Notes under the pieces: generated by a model
What the model was told of the DNA's origin: nothing
The model's input: the letters and a program-made list of their open reading frames with translations, nothing else
Database searches by the model: none
Program-made: the position numbers and the translations under genes
Part shown: piece after piece, positions 61,054 through 64,000 of the stretch
Numbering within the stretch: position 1 is the first letter of the stretch
Layout: every line of letters starts with the position of its first letter
Source of the DNA: Georgenia sp. M64
GTDB taxonomy: Bacteria; Actinomycetota; Actinomycetes; Actinomycetales; Actinomycetaceae
DNA length: 64,000 nucleotides
Assembly (NCBI RefSeq): GCF_038049925.1
Contig: NZ_CP145809.1
Location: forward strand, 1,364,001-1,428,000
Direction of reading: 5' to 3'

Positions 61054-62586
61054 TTGACCTACGACACCGGATCCACCACGGGCGCCGGCGCCCCCGCCGT
61101 GAGCGACCGCAGCTCGCTCTCGGTCGGCAGCAACGGCCCGCTCCTGCTCCACGACGTCCAGCTCGTCGAGACCCTCGCCCACTTCAACCGTGAGCGCGTC
61201 CCGGAGCGCAACCCCCACGCCAAGGGCGCCGGCGCGTTCGGCGTCTTCGAGACCACCGAGGACGTCAGCCGCTACACCAAGGCCGCCCTGTTCCAGCCCG
61301 GCGTGCGGACCGAGATGCTGGCGCGGTTCTCCACCGTGGCCGGCGAGCAGGGCTCGCCCGACACCTGGCGCGACGTCCGCGGCTTCTCGCTGAAGTTCTA
61401 CACCGCCGAGGGCAACCTCGACCTCGTCGGCAACAACACCCCGGTCTTCTTCGTCCGCGACCCCATGAAGTTCCCGCACTTCATCCGCTCGCAGAAGCGC
61501 ATGCCGGGCTCCGGCCTGCGCGACAACACCATGCAGTGGGACTTCTGGACGAGCAACCCCGAGTCCGCCCACCAGGTCACCTACCTCATGGGTGACCGTG
61601 GCCTGCCCAAGACGTGGCGGCACATGAACGGCTACGGCTCGCACACCTACATGTGGGTCAACGCCGCGGGGGAGCGTTTCTGGGTCAAGTACCACTTCCA
61701 CTCCCAGCAGGGGCTGGAGAACCTGCCCAACGACGAGGCCGAGCGCCTCGCCGGGGCCGACGCCGACTTCCACCGGCGCGACCTCCACGACGCCATCGAG
61801 CGCGGGGACCACCCGAGCTGGGTCATGTCGGTCCAGGTCATGCCGTACGAGGCGGCCAAGACCTACCGGGTCAACCCCTTCGACCTCACCAAGACGTGGT
61901 CGCACGCGGACTTCCCGCTCATCAAGGTCGGCACGATGACCCTGAACCGCAACCCCGAGAACTTCTTCGCGGAGATCGAGCAGGCCGCGTTCGCGCCGTC
62001 GAACACCGTGCCGGGCATCGGGTTCTCCCCGGACAAGATGCTGCTCGGCCGGGTCTTCGCCTACGCGGACGCCCAGCGGGCCCGCATCGGCACCAACTTC
62101 CTCCAGCTCCCCGTCAACAAGCCGAAGGTGGCGACGAACTCCTACACCTTCGACGGCAACATGACCTACGAGCACACCGGCACCGCGCCGGTGTACGCGC
62201 CCAACTCCTTCGGACGCGGCTGGTCGGACGAGACCGGTCCCGTGGTCGAGGGTTGGGAGTCCGACGGCGAGATGGTGCGCAGCGCCTACTCGCTCCACCC
62301 CGAGGACGACGACTTCACCCAGCCGGGCATCCTCGTCCGCGAGGTCTACGACGACGCTCAGCGTGAGCGGCTCGTGCAGACCGTCGCGGGGCACCTGGCC
62401 GGCGGCGTGGTCGAGCCGGTCCTCTCCCGCGCCTTCGCGTACTGGAAGGCCGTCGACGCCGAGATCGGCGAGCGCATCGAGGCCGCCTACCGGGCGGGCC
62501 GGACCGACGACAGCCCGGGCGCCGGCTCCGACGAGCCCGAGCGCGCCGAGGCCGCGGTGGCCGACGCCGTCACGCACGCGGGCTGA
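61054..62586 (+). CDS. katA: monofunctional heme catalase
   Basis: A 510-residue clade-type catalase decomposing H2O2. The distal His is in [16 protein letters not shown] (~residue 55), the Asn in [17 protein letters not shown] (~130) and the proximal heme-ligand Tyr in [15 protein letters not shown] (~338). The C-terminal ~30 residues are an acidic tail. Start is TTG at 61054 with GAAGGAGAG 4 nt upstream; the longer frame reads through non-conserved sequence. It is preceded by the Fur regulator and followed by a strong hairpin. Confidence 0.94.
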   Translation: MTYDTGSTTGAGAPAVSDRSSLSVGSNGPLLLHDVQLVETLAHFNRERVPERNPHAKGAGAFGVFETTEDVSRYTKAALFQPGVRTEMLARFSTVAGEQGSPDTWRDVRGFSLKFYTAEGNLDLVGNNTPVFFVRDPMKFPHFIRSQKRMPGSGLRDNTMQWDFWTSNPESAHQVTYLMGDRGLPKTWRHMNGYGSHTYMWVNAAGERFWVKYHFHSQQGLENLPNDEAERLAGADADFHRRDLHDAIERGDHPSWVMSVQVMPYEAAKTYRVNPFDLTKTWSHADFPLIKVGTMTLNRNPENFFAEIEQAAFAPSNTVPGIGFSPDKMLLGRVFAYADAQRARIGTNFLQLPVNKPKVATNSYTFDGNMTYEHTGTAPVYAPNSFGRGWSDETGPVVEGWESDGEMVRSAYSLHPEDDDFTQPGILVREVYDDAQRERLVQTVAGHLAGGVVEPVLSRAFAYWKAVDAEIGERIEAAYRAGRTDDSPGAGSDEPERAEAAVADAVTHAG

Positions 62587-62600
62587 CCCCCGGCGCACAC

Positions 62601-62636
62601 CCGGGCCCGGCGACCCTCGTTGGTCGCCGGGCCCGG
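62601..62636. terminator. 15-bp perfect hairpin after katA
   Basis: CCGGGCCCGGCGACC (62601-62615), a 6-nt loop, and the perfect complement at 62622-62636, 15 bp after the katA stop. No T-run. Confidence 0.8.
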
Positions 62637-62767
62637 CCCGTGCCGCGTGACGACGACGGCGCCAGGCTGGGCTGGTCTGCATTCCCTGCCGACGGCGGAC
62701 CGGGTCGCGGTCAGGACGCCGTCGCTCGCCGAGCACTACGGTCGTGACCGACGCGAGAGGGGTACAC

Positions 62768-63544
62768 ATGAGCAACAACGCCGAGCTCGTCCACCTACGG
62801 GTCGAGGACGCCGTCGCCACCATCACGCTCGACTCGCCGCACAACCGCAACGCCCTCTCGGCCCGGGTCCGGCGCGAGCTCGCCGTCCACCTGCGCAGCG
62901 CGCTCGACGACGACGGTGTCCGCGTCGTCGTGCTCACCCACACCGGGCCCGTCTTCTGCTCCGGCGCCGACCTCACCGAGGCCCGGGGCGCCGCCCCTCA
63001 GGACCAGGGCGTGACCGAGCTGCCCGGCCTGCTGGTGGCACTGCTCGGAGCCTCGAAGCCGGTCGTGGCGCGGCTGGCGGGAACGGCGCGGGCGGGCGGG
63101 CTGGGCCTCGTCGCCGCGTGCGACCTCGTCGTCGCCGCGGACGACGTCAGCTTCGCGTTCCCCGAGGTACGGCTCGGTCTCGTCCCCGCGGTGATCACCG
63201 TCCCGCTGCGCCGCCGCGTCCAGGCCCAGGCGCTGCGGGCGCTGCTTCTCACCGGCGAGGTGTTCGACGCGGGACGCGCCGTGACGGTCGGTCTTCTCGA
63301 CGCCGCCGTCCCCGCGGAGCGCCTCGACGAGGAGGTCGCTCGTCAGGTGGGCATGCTCCTCCGGGGGGCGCCCGGCGCCCTCGCCGCGACGAAGGCGGTG
63401 CTCGCCGACCCGCCGGAGAGCGACGCCGACGAGCTCGCCGTGCTCGGCCGGCTCTCCGCCGCGCACTTCGCCTCGGCCGAGGGGCAGGAGGGCCTGGCGG
63501 CGTTCGCCCAGAAGCGTCCGCCGTCGTGGGTGCCAAACGGCTGA
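62768..63544 (+). CDS. enoyl-CoA hydratase/isomerase family protein
   Basis: A 258-residue crotonase-fold protein. ATITLDSPHNRNALSARV begins the core, the oxyanion-hole segments are FCSGADLTEARG (~64) and AGTARAGGLGLVAACDLVVAA (~105), and SFAFPEVRLGLVP follows. The position of the first catalytic Glu reads RAGGLGL instead of xEGGxx and may be missing, so the reaction may differ from hydration. The ATG at 62768 with GAGAGGGG 6 nt upstream is preferred over the GTG at 62744. Confidence 0.85.
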   Translation: MSNNAELVHLRVEDAVATITLDSPHNRNALSARVRRELAVHLRSALDDDGVRVVVLTHTGPVFCSGADLTEARGAAPQDQGVTELPGLLVALLGASKPVVARLAGTARAGGLGLVAACDLVVAADDVSFAFPEVRLGLVPAVITVPLRRRVQAQALRALLLTGEVFDAGRAVTVGLLDAAVPAERLDEEVARQVGMLLRGAPGALAATKAVLADPPESDADELAVLGRLSAAHFASAEGQEGLAAFAQKRPPSWVPNG

Positions 63545-63592
63545 TTCCCCACCACCCGCGTGGAGCCGGCCGCGGACTCGGGCTGGTTCACC

Positions 63593-64000
63593 TCACCGCT
63601 GCGGGTCCCCGGGCAGGGTGAGGATCTCGGCGCCGTCGTCGGTGATGGCGATCGTGTGCTCGCTGTGGGCGGTCCGGCAGCCGGTCGCGCTCCGCAGCGT
63701 CCAGCCGTCGTCGTCGACGGCGAGCTCGGCGGTGTCCGCCATGACCCACGGCTCGAGGGCCAGCACGAGCCCGGGGCGCAGGACGTACCCGCGCCCGGGC
63801 CGGCCCGCGTTGGGCACGTGCGGGTCCTGGTGCATGGTCGACCCGACGCCGTGGCCCCCGAACTGGGTGTTGACCGGGTACCCCGCCTCGCTGAGGACCG
63901 TGCCGATGGCGTGCGAGAGGTCGCCGATGCGAGCGCCCGGCCGGGCGGCGGCGATCCCCGCGCTCAGGGCGCGCTCGGTCGCGCTGATCATCGCAAGGCT
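63593..64000 (-). CDS. map: methionine aminopeptidase, 3' part (cut by the window edge)
   Basis: The C-terminal ~135 residues of a type I methionine aminopeptidase, which removes the initiator Met. Visible are GGHGVGSTMHQDPHVPNAG (metal-ligand His), LRPGLVLALEPWVM (ligand Glu) and CRTAHSEHTIAITDDGAEILT (last Glu). The frame stays open to the window end, so the start lies beyond it. It converges with the enoyl-CoA hydratase gene, 48 bp apart. Confidence 0.9.
   Translation of the reverse strand, partial: SLAMISATERALSAGIAAARPGARIGDLSHAIGTVLSEAGYPVNTQFGGHGVGSTMHQDPHVPNAGRPGRGYVLRPGLVLALEPWVMADTAELAVDDDGWTLRSATGCRTAHSEHTIAITDDGAEILTLPGDPQR

Overview
The window is very GC-rich, densely packed double-stranded DNA with extreme third-position G/C. 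It has frequent 1-8 nt start/stop overlaps, GTG and TTG starts, and many genes whose -10 box sits only 6-7 nt before the start codon (leaderless transcripts). Together with the gene content (GlgC with a GT4 glycogen synthase, DUF3099, DUF2277, F420-type oxidoreductase, DUF222/HNH protein, ImuA/ImuB/DnaE2, LexA boxes of the actinobacterial type) this points to a chromosome of a high-GC actinobacterium, probably Micrococcales (Georgenia/Cellulomonas-like). The order-level placement is inference.

Layout. 0-2.1 kb: a glycogen debranching-type glucosidase. 2.1-8.4 kb: an island with visibly less extreme GC, beginning with a decayed ISL3-family insertion sequence and carrying cytochrome bd oxidase (cydA-cydB), a convergent DUF2243/CtaG-like membrane pair and about 800 bp without a gene. 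8.4-17.6 kb: purine permease, zinc peptidase, a small-molecule kinase, an ABC-F protein, a DUF3099-small protein-SURF1 operon, then fabG-fabI-sixA. 17.6-23.2 kb: a divergent BlaI/M56-protease and thiol-redox locus (DsbA-like, CcdA, lipoprotein) around a strong BlaI-type operator, flanked on both sides by paired copies of a 51-bp palindromic repeat. 23.2-31 kb: serB, glgC, glgA, a conserved unknown, an ABC ATPase, NfeD and SPFH. 31-40.6 kb: a heterodimeric ABC exporter, two SPOUT/TrmH methyltransferases, prolyl aminopeptidase-like hydrolase, and a PEBP-YbaK-AAA operon. 40.7-53 kb: a long coiled-coil DUF4041 protein, a third repeat pair, and the SOS mutagenesis genes imuA-imuB and dnaE2, each set behind its own perfect LexA box and separated by a GntR/membrane-protein pair and an LTA-synthase-like protein. 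53-64 kb: small conserved proteins, AI-2E-type permease, APH(6)-type kinase, hexose-6-phosphate mutarotase, HNH protein, Fur regulator with a catalase, enoyl-CoA hydratase and the 3' part of a methionine aminopeptidase.

The genes join into a few systems: glycogen/maltose-1-phosphate metabolism (debranching enzyme, glgC, glgA, mutarotase), quinol oxidase plus cytochrome oxidase assembly (cydAB, CtaG-like, SURF1), type II fatty acid synthesis (fabG, fabI), peroxide defence (Fur, catalase), and inducible translesion synthesis. The most unusual things seen are the paired 51-bp nested palindromes, which show compensatory stem changes, and the BlaI-controlled thiol-redox locus. Also striking are the many different private short tandem repeats placed at gene ends.
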